Of a DNA stretch of 23,209 bases, positions 6,540 to 14,489 are shown piece by piece. Every line of letters begins with the position of its first letter. The first letter of the stretch is position 1. The stretch lies in contig CAYLOT010000029.1 of the NCBI GenBank assembly GCA_964385405.1, positions 1 through 23,209 of the forward strand, in the 5' to 3' direction. Both the position numbers and the translations under genes were made by a program. The DNA comes from CAIZGX01 sp964385405. Its GTDB lineage: Bacteria > Bacteroidota > Bacteroidia > Flavobacteriales_D > Sanyastnellaceae. The notes under the pieces are model-generated. The model saw only the letters and a program-made list of their open reading frames with translations, ran no database searches and had not been told where the DNA came from.

Positions 6540-9500
6540 TTATCTTATTATTGTAACATGACCGGTCTGCTCAAATGGTTCTTGGCCATTGAATGGGAGT
6601 ATTTTTATTAGCCAAGAATAAACTGCATCTTGCGCAAAATACTCTCCCCTATCCACGTTTCCAGACCAACCTTCATGTATATCATTTGTTTTAAAGATGA
6701 CATCGCCCCAACGATTGAAAATCTTAAATTCATAGGTTTGAATCAGCGACTCTCCTCTGATAGATGGTTTGAACAATTCATTTCTGCCATCTGCATTCGG
6801 AGTGAAACAGTTCGGCACGAATATATTGAACTGATCATTCACGACAACCGTTCCGCAACTTAAGTCGGTGCATCCATCGGCATTCGCTACCAACAAGCAA
6901 ACGTTGTATTCTCCGGGAGCTTCATTCGGAAATGTGAAAACCGGCTCGGGAGCATTTATATAATACATATCCATAATGGTCCAATCGTAATTCACAGCTC
7001 CCAAGGAATAATTAATAAACTGAACGGTGCTATTACCAACATTTGGAGAAATCGGTGACCAACTGAAAGTTGAAACCGGTTGTTGTGAAACACAGATGTA
7101 ATCTGCTATTGACGAATTACTACTGCAACCGTTTCCGTCTGTTGTAGACAACTGAATATCAAAACACCCTTGTGAGTTAAATGTGTAGTTTAACGAGGCA
7201 CAATTATTTCCACTTGGCACCCCGTCTACCCACCAGGTGCATCCATTACCCACAGGAACGCTTGTATTCGTTAGTGTTACGCTTAGTGGCGCACAACCAG
7301 AAGTAACATCGGCTGTGAAAGAGACTACAGGCAATGGATTCACAGTAATGGTTTGAGTATCTGTATCTCCGCAGTTACCTGGAATGGTATACGTGATGGT
7401 TGTCGTACCTGCACCTGCAACACTCGGGCTGAAAGATCCAGTTGCTGCATTGGTGATACCCACTCCACTCCATGTTCCTCCTGGACTTGCTGCTGTGAGC
7501 GTTATTGGATTCGCATCAACACAGAGCGAGCCGGGATCTACAATAGTCGCATCCAAAGGTCCAAAAACAGTAATCGTAAGTGTTCCAGTTAAAGCGCATC
7601 CTGCAGGTGTATATGAAATCACTTCAGGACCAACTCCAGCAGTTGTCGGGTTAAATAGTCCCGTTGCAGAGACTCCAAGTCCTGACCATGTCCCTCCAGC
7701 AGGGATAGCATTCAATTGTACCGGCGCATCAGCAACACATAATGGATTCTGATTGGTTATCGAGGGAATAGCAGGACCAACAAAAGGCGCCGATGTGTAT
7801 ACATAGGGACAGCCGTATTGATCTTCAATCGTAAAACTTACCACATCACCGTCGAGTAACCCACCGACCACAATAGTTCCATTGTTCGAGACTGTAGCAT
7901 CTAAAAAAAATGCATTGGCCGGAGACAAATTTGTAGCAGTGAAAGACGTACCTAAAAGTTCAGGTGCACCACCTGAAAAACTCACGGTCAAAGTCTGCCC
8001 GACACAATCTTGCGTTGAAGTTCCTTCAATAATTTCCGGTAAATAAGTGTATATATAAGTAGGTCCTAAATCATAACACATTCCTTCAAAGTTTGTAAAC
8101 GAGTATGTTCCTGTGGACTCATCATACATGGTTATTGGGGTGAAATAAACCGTGTTGTTAGTGAAAGTTCCCGCAGGAAATTGTGCTAAAAAACTTCCGT
8201 CATTTAAATCAGCAATGTCTTGTGTTGAAAGTGTTCCTACTAAGCAAGGATCTGTTTCTACATATCCACCTTGTCCGACGGTTGGCGGACAAGCGTATAC
8301 CAGGTACCAAATAGCAGGGTTATACAAGGTATCATCATCAAAAATGTTCGCTGAAAATAAGTAATCGCTGTTCGACATAATTGCGAACTGATCATTAAAA
8401 CAGAGGTACTGCGAATTATTCGTACTTCCTGTTGTCACTGCATTAAAAGTACCTGCACTAACAGCACAAACGCAAGGCTCTGGTGCAATATAAGCAACAG
8501 AATTGGTACAGGTGGGAGCTGCACTGAAATAAACGGTAACATCGCAGGCCAAACCGTCTGAAGGAATATCTAAAATTGAATAATTAATTGGAGAGACAAA
8601 AGGAGCGTTGAAAGTGACCTGCTGCCCACCGCACGTTTCAATAATCAATTGACCTGTCGCTGGAGCATTCGAAAATTCGACATATCCTGTTACGTCATAC
8701 GAATTATTTGCAAAGTCGCATGCTCCGATATCAGCTTGTAAAAAATCCATATTACACGGAGTTGCAAGACATGGTGCGGGTGCATTGTAGTTTACAGTTC
8801 CGGTGCACGTCGGGTCAGCAGAAAAAGTAGCGGTTACATTGCAGTTTGCGCCATTCGCATTCAAATTAGAAAACGTGTAGGGAATACTTGAGGCAAATGG
8901 AGGATTAATGACAATTGGCGCTCCTCCGCATGAATTCGAAATAGTAAGTGTGCCAGTAGTCGGCGGGTCTGTTACCGAAATTGTTCCACTGACGCTATAT
9001 TGCTGTGTGGTTTGGTCACAAGCAGTTGGATTGGCTGTAATTCCATTAAAAGTGCAAAGAATAGCGCAATTTGTGGCGCCTAAACCTCCAGTTTGTGTTG
9101 CAGTTATCTCCGTAGGTTCATTTGAGTAATTAGTAACCAACAGCATATACCACTGACCAACTTGGGCATTAGGAATGTTTACTACCTCTGTCGACTGCGG
9201 ATCAAAACTACAATCTACAGTATTTCCACAAGGATAAGAAAAGCACCCAAAAGAGCTGTTATTGGTTAATAGAGCATTGTTGCAAGTAATATTGCTGAAG
9301 GGGCCCCAACAAATAAAGTCAACATCAACGTCGGCGCTGTTTGTCAGGGTAATGTTAATGTTTCCTGCCTGAGAGATGTTTAAGTAGTACCAAGCGGGAT
9401 TGGGTTGTGAAAGTAAACACTCATAATCAGGACCTACTTGCGCCTCTCCATTATCAACTCCTGCTGGAAATGTCACCCCCGTTGAAGTACAAAATGGGGC

Positions 9501-9581
9501 AGCCGTTGCACAATCTATTTGAGCATGGGAATGAGTAAAAAAAACAAATAAAGCTAAAATAGAAAATATAAGTTTCTTCAA
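6540..9581 (-). CDS. Secreted multidomain protein with T9SS type B sorting domain
   Basis: This is a 1013-residue exported protein with a clean signal peptide (KKLIFSILALFVFFTHSHAQ). The N-terminal part (about 22-170) is a cysteine-containing beta domain with PAWYYLNISQAG and WYMLLVTNYS blocks, typical of Bacteroidota gliding-associated proteins. Two tandem copies of a roughly 95-residue module follow (about 176-271 and 276-370; each starts C...ACD, has a CGG in the middle and ends in ...YNAPAPC or YIAPEPC). After a unique region come WSG-type Ig-like repeats, a PKD-like domain (GCAPLSVTL, DGNGCSS) and the CHU_C domain (FVPNCFTPNADGRNELF ... TGHVTIIR). The initiation codon is TTG at 9581: no in-frame ATG is near and the signal peptide starts exactly there. 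It is paralogous at its C-terminal half to the downstream 862-residue protein. Probably an adhesin or surface-matrix protein. Confidence 0.87.
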   Translation of the reverse strand: MKKLIFSILALFVFFTHSHAQIDCATAAPFCTSTGVTFPAGVDNGEAQVGPDYECLLSQPNPAWYYLNISQAGNINITLTNSADVDVDFICWGPFSNITCNNALLTNNSSFGCFSYPCGNTVDCSFDPQSTEVVNIPNAQVGQWYMLLVTNYSNEPTEITATQTGGLGATNCAILCTFNGITANPTACDQTTQQYSVSGTISVTDPPTTGTLTISNSCGGAPIVINPPFASSIPYTFSNLNANGANCNVTATFSADPTCTGTVNYNAPAPCLATPCNMDFLQADIGACDFANNSYDVTGYVEFSNAPATGQLIIETCGGQQVTFNAPFVSPINYSILDIPSDGLACDVTVYFSAAPTCTNSVAYIAPEPCVCAVSAGTFNAVTTGSTNNSQYLCFNDQFAIMSNSDYLFSANIFDDDTLYNPAIWYLVYACPPTVGQGGYVETDPCLVGTLSTQDIADLNDGSFLAQFPAGTFTNNTVYFTPITMYDESTGTYSFTNFEGMCYDLGPTYIYTYLPEIIEGTSTQDCVGQTLTVSFSGGAPELLGTSFTATNLSPANAFFLDATVSNNGTIVVGGLLDGDVVSFTIEDQYGCPYVYTSAPFVGPAIPSITNQNPLCVADAPVQLNAIPAGGTWSGLGVSATGLFNPTTAGVGPEVISYTPAGCALTGTLTITVFGPLDATIVDPGSLCVDANPITLTAASPGGTWSGVGITNAATGSFSPSVAGAGTTTITYTIPGNCGDTDTQTITVNPLPVVSFTADVTSGCAPLSVTLTNTSVPVGNGCTWWVDGVPSGNNCASLNYTFNSQGCFDIQLSTTDGNGCSSNSSIADYICVSQQPVSTFSWSPISPNVGNSTVQFINYSLGAVNYDWTIMDMYYINAPEPVFTFPNEAPGEYNVCLLVANADGCTDLSCGTVVVNDQFNIFVPNCFTPNADGRNELFKPSIRGESLIQTYEFKIFNRWGDVIFKTNDIHEGWSGNVDRGEYFAQDAVYSWLIKILPFNGQEPFEQTGHVTIIR

Positions 9582-9704
9582 TGCATCAGTTTAAAGGGTC
9601 AGTTGTAAGACTGCAATTGAAATCAATGGGTTGCTTTCTGCAGCATATTTACTTGAGCAATTTAGCGATTTCTTTTAAATGGTCCAAGTGGAATTCTCCA
9701 AACA

Positions 9705-9730
9705 AAAAAAGCACCTTGCGATGCTTTTTT
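9705..9730 (-). terminator. Intrinsic terminator of the FKBP gene pair
   Basis: AAAAAAGCA (9705-9713) pairs with TGCTTTTTT (9722-9730) around an eight-base loop. On the minus strand, stem plus T-run lies about 22 bases after the stop of the second FKBP gene. The symmetry would let it also work for plus-strand transcripts. Confidence 0.75.
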
Positions 9731-9752
9731 GTCTGTAAATTGAATTTACTAT

Positions 9753-10442
9753 TTAATCTATTTTCTCCACCTTTATCAATTCAACTTCAAAAATCAAAGT
9801 TGAAAAAGCTTCAATCTTTCCTTGAGCTCTAGAACCATAAGCTAAACCCTGGGGAATATAGAAAGTATACTTGGAACCCTCTGTCATCAGTTGCAATCCT
9901 TCAGTCCACCCCGGAATAACTTGATTAAGTCCGAATGTTGCAGGCTTACCGCGATCAACTGAACTGTCGAAGACCACTCCGTCAATGGTTGTTCCGTGGT
10001 AGTGAACAGTCACTTTATCGTTTTTATCCGGAGCAATTCCTGTTCCTTCAACATTCGATTTGTACTGCAATCCAGAAGATGTTGTTTTTACACCAGCCTT
10101 CTTCCCATTCTCAACAAGAAATGCTTCCCCACGCTTTTTGTTCATCTCACTTTTCTTTTGAGAATTCTTGCGAACCTCTGAATTGATTATTCCTGTTGCC
10201 TTGTCTTTGTCCAATTTTACAGCACCTGCTTTACTATCAATGATAGCTTGCATGATTAACTCATCTGACAAATTTTCGAATCCTGCATTCTTCGCATTCT
10301 CCATAACCGAAAGTCCGAAAGCATAAGACAGGCTGTCATCATGAGTAACCAAGGCTTTTGAATCAGACTTCCCATTTTTCTTCTGAGCAAAGGTTGCTGT
10401 TGACAACGCCAACAATGCAAGCAACAATACTAAGCGTTTCAT
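9753..10442 (-). CDS. FKBP-type peptidyl-prolyl cis-trans isomerase, exported (FkpA-like)
   Basis: This isomerase catalyses cis-trans rotation of Xaa-Pro bonds and helps fold exported proteins. The 229-residue protein has a signal peptide (to about A19-Q20), an FkpA/Mip-type alpha-helical N-domain (about 35-110; DDSLSYAFGLSV) and an FKBP domain (about 140-226). Active-site residues visible include FDSS (158-161), VIPGW (175-179), YIP (195-197) and AYG (201-203). The usual G-x-IPP-x-ATL-F loop is altered to GKIEAFSTLIF (209-218), losing both prolines, which may change substrate preference. The gene begins four bases after the end of the other FKBP gene; the two are tandem paralogues in one operon ending at the terminator at 9705-9730. 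Confidence 0.92.
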   Translation of the reverse strand: MKRLVLLLALLALSTATFAQKKNGKSDSKALVTHDDSLSYAFGLSVMENAKNAGFENLSDELIMQAIIDSKAGAVKLDKDKATGIINSEVRKNSQKKSEMNKKRGEAFLVENGKKAGVKTTSSGLQYKSNVEGTGIAPDKNDKVTVHYHGTTIDGVVFDSSVDRGKPATFGLNQVIPGWTEGLQLMTEGSKYTFYIPQGLAYGSRAQGKIEAFSTLIFEVELIKVEKID

Positions 10443-10446
10443 ACTT

Positions 10447-11169
10447 CTAATTCGCAGGTTTAATTTCTACTATTTCCATTTCGAAAATAAGCGTTGCAAA
10501 CGGAGGAATTACTCCACCCGCTCCTTGCTCTCCGTAAGCCAAATTCTGGGGAATGTACAACTCGTATTGTCCACCCGCTTTCATCAATTTTAATCCCTCT
10601 CCCCATCCTGAAATCACTTGACCTGCAGTAATTGTGATTGGTTCATTTCTTTCGTACGAACTATCGAATACTTTTCCATCTACCAATGAACCTTTGTAGT
10701 GAACCACAATGGTATCATTGTCATCCGGAGACAATCCAATTCCTTCACGAATAACTTTGTATTGCAAACCAGATGCTGTAGTTATTACTCCTGGCTTTTG
10801 ACCGTTTTCTTTTAAAAATGTTGTTTCCTTTTCCATTGTTTGCGTTGCTTTTTCTGATTCTCTTCTTGCTAAAATCCCTTGAATGTATGGATCTACCATT
10901 TCATTAGGAAGTTGGTTTGCTTTGTTCGCGTGGTCCAAGATTGCTTGACCCATAATTGTTTCGTTCAACCCTTCAATACCGCTTGAAGCAATATTGTTCG
11001 CTATACTCACGCCTATTGCGTAAGACAAACTGTCGTTTTCATTTTTTAAAACAACCGAGGATTTCTTTGGTTCTTCCTTCGGTTTCTTCTTTTTATCTCC
11101 TTGATCCATTGCGTTCGAACTTAATACCAACAAGCTCGCTCCAAGAAGTACAATATGTTTACGTTTCAT
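10447..11169 (-). CDS. FKBP-type peptidyl-prolyl cis-trans isomerase, exported (FkpA-like)
   Basis: A 240-residue periplasmic prolyl isomerase and first gene of the FKBP pair. It has a signal peptide (about 1-20), a lysine/proline-rich linker (K26-K37), an FkpA-like helical N-domain (about 45-122; NDSLSYAIGVSI) and a full FKBP domain (about 150-237). The active site is canonical: FDSS (168-171), VISGW (185-189), YIP (205-207), AYG (211-213) and the intact loop GGVIPPFATLIF (218-229). It shares the N-domain and linker logic with its downstream neighbour, implying tandem duplication. Upstream on the minus strand a TATCTTGC word about 21 bases from the ATG could be a degenerate -7 element. The gene is divergent from the exported protein gene at 11231. 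Confidence 0.92.
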   Translation of the reverse strand: MKRKHIVLLGASLLVLSSNAMDQGDKKKKPKEEPKKSSVVLKNENDSLSYAIGVSIANNIASSGIEGLNETIMGQAILDHANKANQLPNEMVDPYIQGILARRESEKATQTMEKETTFLKENGQKPGVITTASGLQYKVIREGIGLSPDDNDTIVVHYKGSLVDGKVFDSSYERNEPITITAGQVISGWGEGLKLMKAGGQYELYIPQNLAYGEQGAGGVIPPFATLIFEMEIVEIKPAN

Positions 11170-11218
11170 TGAAATTTATTTAGGTATGCAAGATAATCAG
11201 ATTCTAACTTCATTCACC

Positions 11219-11226
11219 TATTTTTG
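11219..11226 (+). promoter_or_regulatory. -7 promoter element abutting the 11231 start codon
   Basis: TATTTTTG is a perfect match to TAnnTTTG and ends four bases before the ATG at 11231, implying a leaderless or near-leaderless transcript. No TTG is visible at the -33 position. Confidence 0.5.
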
Positions 11227-11230
11227 AAGA

Positions 11231-11869
11231 ATGAAGCCATTCAAGCTGATGTTCATTCTTTTTATTTCTCTGCCCTACTCCTTTTATGCGCAGGAACAGA
11301 ATGACTTGTACGGAGGAATAACTTTAGAGCAATTGACTTACAACAAGTCGTCAGTCTATTCGATTGGAACAGATGTTTTCGCGCCTATCGGAAAACGATT
11401 CACATTGAACTACAGCTTTAAACTGGGTTTCAGCAAGGATTATAACATTGCTTTTCATTCACCTGTTTCAACATTGCTTGGGACCTACTTGCTTGCGTTG
11501 AACCCAGACTATCCTGGCATTGGAACACTTGGGCTTATTTGCTTGGCCATTCCTGAAGGAGTTGGTATGTATCTCGGTCCTGACGGACAAGCTTTGCATC
11601 TTTCGGTGAATCCGTTAGGTATGGATTATTTCGGCTCACCCGACCAAACACTCGATTATGTTGGAATGAGTTGCAGTGCAGTAGCGCGAGTTCACTATAA
11701 ATTGAAATCCTATTTCCCCTCCTATGTAACACCTATGGTTGGAATCTATTATCGCTACGGTGAAGCGAATTTTGATGAGCAATACGGCATTCGATTCGGA
11801 GTCTCATTTGGAATTGCTTCAAAGAGATTAGATGCTGGCTCAAGTCTACAAGAACTGCTTTATGAATAA
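11231..11869 (+). CDS. Exported protein of unknown function, probably beta-rich
   Basis: I do not recognise a family. The 212-residue product has a signal peptide (about 1-20, ...FYAQ) and then amphipathic beta-type strands (FTLNYSFKLGFSK, YVTPMVGIYYRYG, YGIRFGVSFGIA) that suggest a small outer-membrane barrel or beta-sandwich. A glycine/leucine-rich stretch in the middle (LLGTYLLALNPDYPGIGTLG) is hydrophobic but interrupted by prolines. The final codons overlap the likely start of the next gene (ATG at 11862 inside ATGAATAA), so the two are translationally coupled and probably form a two-gene operon ended by the terminator at 12515. Confidence 0.7.
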   Translation: MKPFKLMFILFISLPYSFYAQEQNDLYGGITLEQLTYNKSSVYSIGTDVFAPIGKRFTLNYSFKLGFSKDYNIAFHSPVSTLLGTYLLALNPDYPGIGTLGLICLAIPEGVGMYLGPDGQALHLSVNPLGMDYFGSPDQTLDYVGMSCSAVARVHYKLKSYFPSYVTPMVGIYYRYGEANFDEQYGIRFGVSFGIASKRLDAGSSLQELLYE

Positions 11870-12512
11870 AATACTGTTATTCTCTTTTCTATTTATCGGA
11901 GCCTCACTTTCAGCCATTGCCCAATCAGACACCTTGTTTATTCAACCTTGGGAGAATGGACATGCTATCTATCTTTTACCTCCAGGAAAATTTCAAGCGC
12001 ACGATGTCTGGACAGCCTCAGATACTATTTTTTATCCGCCCGTTCCAAAATTCAGAAAATTCAAATTCAATTTAAACGATACTTACCTTCCTTTAAACGT
12101 TTATCAAGGCCAACTCGTCTATTACGACCCTTGCGATGGCATCTTCGAGTCGGCATGGTCGTTCAACGATTCAGCTCTTGTTCACATCTGGTACGACGGT
12201 CCTGAAGGCTCGCCAATTGCTGCTATTGAATCTGAAAGCGAAGATGAAATTCAATTCAGAATATTGTCATTCAATTATGAAGACATTGACAAATCTCTAG
12301 AATATTACCTAACTGTTAAGACAATGAACAAAGAAAAGGGTCTTTTCCTTTTCACATTTGAAAATCCGTTCGATAGAGACCAGTATTCCTTTCCTGTAGT
12401 TGCGAAACGAAAGTTGCATTTATTTCCGGTTTTGGTAAACGAATCGAAATTCGATAAGTATATTGAATTCGCATTTCCAGAAGAAGAATATTCTCTTGAG
12501 TTATTCAAATAA
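11862..12512 (+). CDS. Exported protein of unknown function
   Basis: The 216-residue product begins with a clear signal peptide (MNKILLFSFLFIGASLSAIAQ); I chose this ATG because the in-frame ATG at 11832 adds ten residues that would precede and spoil it. The mature part is acidic and aromatic-rich with no recognisable domain or catalytic motif; there is no lipobox and no T9SS sorting domain, so a periplasmic location is likely. It overlaps the previous gene by eight bases. Function unknown. Confidence 0.68.
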   Translation: MNKILLFSFLFIGASLSAIAQSDTLFIQPWENGHAIYLLPPGKFQAHDVWTASDTIFYPPVPKFRKFKFNLNDTYLPLNVYQGQLVYYDPCDGIFESAWSFNDSALVHIWYDGPEGSPIAAIESESEDEIQFRILSFNYEDIDKSLEYYLTVKTMNKEKGLFLFTFENPFDRDQYSFPVVAKRKLHLFPVLVNESKFDKYIEFAFPEEEYSLELFK

Positions 12513-12514
12513 AG

Positions 12515-12541
12515 AAGCTCGCCGTTGCGAGCTTTCTTTTT
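12515..12541 (+). terminator. Intrinsic terminator after the two exported-protein genes
   Basis: AAGCTCGC (12515-12522) pairs perfectly with GCGAGCTT (12527-12534) around a CGTT loop and is followed by a T-rich tail to 12541. It starts just after the TAA at 12510-12512. Confidence 0.85.
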
Positions 12542-12572
12542 GTTGTAAACTTCACCTTAACCAAAACCACTG

Positions 12573-13481
12573 CTAGAAATTCATCTTGAGACCAAAAGCA
12601 TTTGAATAAATCTCAGGGCCTTTTCCACTTGAAAATTGCGGTAACAAAGCTGACTCCAAAAAGAATGAAAGGCTGCTTGTGAATCCAGCTTCAACATATA
12701 AATTCAACATGTAGTCATTTACACCAAAGTCTCCTGCCACCCGCTGTTTACGCTTGTCGCCATTCTCCTTCCATTTGTAAAGAGCATTGGAACTAATTCG
12801 ATAACCCCCAATAATTCCGAATGAAATGTGAAAAATATTTCGCTCTTGATCCATCCAAAGATCTTCCCTGTCTTTCTCTGTTACTTTACCGTTGTATTGA
12901 AAAACTAAGGGAACTGAGATGTAGGTTGAATTTAATGTAGCCACTTCACTAACAGGGAAACTTCCTGTTTGAAAACCAAGTGTATCTGCCTCAGCCAATC
13001 GCAAATTTTTGTTTAAGGCTATGGTTTCCCATGTAAATCCCAGTCCAGTTCCAAGACGAAAACGGTCTTTCGCCAATTCAAAAGAAGTATTGATAACATT
13101 CATTCCAATGTAGCCGCTCGAGTTTCTTTTGCCCTGATTCTGCAACCACTCTGGATCATAAGCATTTCGATCCGCGTCCATAAATGTTAAGAATCCAAAG
13201 CGCACACCCGCGAATCCATACCATGGAAAATCGCTGATCGGAAGTGGTTCACACTTTTTATTGCTTGTAGAAAGTTTCGATGTTGAATCGGGATAAATAT
13301 CAATTTTCAATTCTCCTAAACGAATGTGCAGGGTATCATCTTGATTTCCTTTAATTGTGGTATCCTTCACCGCACTATTTGTCACAACAATTTTCATTTC
13401 TTTTTTAACTTTCTCATCAGATTGTGCAATTACTCCAATCGTCGCAAAAACTAATAAAACCAATAACAAATTCTTTTTCAT
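12573..13481 (-). CDS. Outer-membrane beta-barrel (porin-like) protein
   Basis: This is a 302-residue exported protein with a signal peptide (KKNLLLVLLVFATIGVIAQ). A polar, strand-rich segment of about 60 residues (containing GELKIDIYPDSTSK) precedes a likely eight-stranded barrel of the Bacteroidota outer-membrane beta-barrel type: alternating strands such as YGFAGVRFGFLTF, GYIGMNVINTSFEL, FRLGTGLGFTWE, STYISVPLVFQY, FHISFGIIGGYRI, LNLYVEAGFTSSLSFFLE. It ends in a C-terminal aromatic (NAFGLKMNF), as barrel proteins do. It is the last gene in the direction of the ECF sigma locus, 237 bases after the putative anti-sigma gene, and could be a sigma target or sensor. Substrate unknown. Confidence 0.75.
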   Translation of the reverse strand: MKKNLLLVLLVFATIGVIAQSDEKVKKEMKIVVTNSAVKDTTIKGNQDDTLHIRLGELKIDIYPDSTSKLSTSNKKCEPLPISDFPWYGFAGVRFGFLTFMDADRNAYDPEWLQNQGKRNSSGYIGMNVINTSFELAKDRFRLGTGLGFTWETIALNKNLRLAEADTLGFQTGSFPVSEVATLNSTYISVPLVFQYNGKVTEKDREDLWMDQERNIFHISFGIIGGYRISSNALYKWKENGDKRKQRVAGDFGVNDYMLNLYVEAGFTSSLSFFLESALLPQFSSGKGPEIYSNAFGLKMNF

Positions 13482-13654
13482 TTCTATAACTATTTAGATA
13501 AACTTATTTCACTGATTTCAATTTTCCCTCTATTACCTTCTCTTAACCTCTCTTACCCTCTCGATAAAACTTTGCTTTCATATGATTGATTTTAACTTTT
13601 AACGATTTTCTATTACTTCTCTGGCGAAAAATATTTCGCCCCTGCATCTAATCT
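13482..13654. other. Non-coding region with pyrimidine-rich tract and hairpin
   Basis: I see no gene here. Bases 13525-13562 are a pyrimidine-rich tract with irregular repeats of TTACC and CTCT words. A perfect 7 bp hairpin GGCGAAA-AATA-TTTCGCC lies at 13623-13640, just beside array 2; it has no T-run on either side. The upstream signals of the barrel protein gene must lie here, but I cannot identify a clear -7 element. Confidence 0.5.
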
Positions 13655-13714
13655 CCTCGTCAAAGACCCTCGTGCGAAGCACCCTCGTCGAAGACCCTCG
13701 TGTAAAACACCCTC
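13655..13714. repeat. Micro-hairpin array 2 (CCTC linkers)
   Basis: Four perfect triloop palindromes are separated by an invariant CCTC linker: GTC-AAA-GAC (13659-13667), GTGC-GAA-GCAC (13672-13682), GTC-GAA-GAC (13687-13695) and GTGT-AAA-ACAC (13700-13710). Linkers are at 13655-13658, 13668-13671, 13683-13686, 13696-13699 and 13711-13714. Stems of 3 and 4 bp alternate regularly, giving a 28-base super-period. The array ends four bases before the stop of the putative anti-sigma gene. Its second unit is the exact reverse complement of a unit used twice in array 3. Confidence 0.92.
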
Positions 13715-13718
13715 GCCC

Positions 13719-14489
13719 CTATAAGCCAAAACGTTTTCCCTTCCATTCAATTACCATTTTATCTTCATTATCATCGCGACCCTTCCTTCTTGCCGCGCGA
13801 AACACCCGCTTAACTTTTCGAAATTTTTCTACGCGTTGATCTATTTCTTGTGCAATGAATTCTCGAACAGTAAGGTATTCTTTGTTAGATGCCTTCGAAA
13901 TTTGAATGCTTGAATCTATTTTGGCTACCAAGATCGAATCTTGATTGACTTCAACATTCAGATCATTAGAGGTGGAATCAACAACCGTATTGTACACCAG
14001 GTTCTGCCAAGGAATGTTACCATTTGGAAATTCATATCCCAAATTCCTCAAGTTCGGAAAAACCGTTCCACTAGAATATCTCAAAAAATTAACATCATCC
14101 CATGGTATAAGCCATTCGCTACTTACTAAATAAATCGTGTCGCGCTGTTCCAAAGGCTTTTCCACTTTCTTTTCCGGACGCTGATAAACATACGTGGCTG
14201 GAGCGGGGGCATCGGGTATAACAATGAACGATCGAAGCACCAGTGCCACAATCCATGCTGCAGCCATGCCGCTTATCCAGAAATAAACGCTCCGATTGTT
14301 TTCTTCCTTCTTTAAATTTTGTTTCCGACTTTCATTCAAACGAACTTCAGAAATTTCCTGTTGAAAATGACTTTGAATTTCCTCATCGGAAACAGCATAA
14401 TGCTTCAAAGCATCCTTGTTACCGAACGAAACTTCGGGTCGTTCAACCTTCGGAAACTCCTCTTCCATATGTTCATTCCATTCTGTCAT
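13719..14489 (-). CDS. Putative membrane anti-sigma factor
   Basis: The 256-residue protein has a cytoplasmic N-terminal part of about 67 residues (acidic/basic, helical), one membrane segment (about 68-91) and a periplasmic part. Just outside the membrane is the block VIPDAPAP...YVYQRPEKKVEKPLEQRDTIYLV (about 90-122), shared with the protein at 15031-15594. The C-terminus is Arg/Lys-rich. The ATG at 14489 overlaps the sigma gene stop as ATGA; a TTG nine bases upstream is less likely. The tight coupling to an ECF sigma gene and the topology support an anti-sigma role; this is inference, since no FecR, RskA or zinc anti-sigma (HxxxCxxC) motif is visible. Confidence 0.65.
   Translation of the reverse strand: MTEWNEHMEEEFPKVERPEVSFGNKDALKHYAVSDEEIQSHFQQEISEVRLNESRKQNLKKEENNRSVYFWISGMAAAWIVALVLRSFIVIPDAPAPATYVYQRPEKKVEKPLEQRDTIYLVSSEWLIPWDDVNFLRYSSGTVFPNLRNLGYEFPNGNIPWQNLVYNTVVDSTSNDLNVEVNQDSILVAKIDSSIQISKASNKEYLTVREFIAQEIDQRVEKFRKVKRVFRAARRKGRDDNEDKMVIEWKGKRFGL

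Noticed and set aside
13655..13714. Reading the hairpin arrays as intrinsic terminators
   Set aside because: Stems are only 3-5 bp, there are many in a row and no T-run follows; the real terminators at 9705-9730 and 12515-12541 look quite different.
13719..14489. Calling the putative anti-sigma factor a FecR protein
   Set aside because: FecR-domain motifs are not visible; only topology and gene order support an anti-sigma role.
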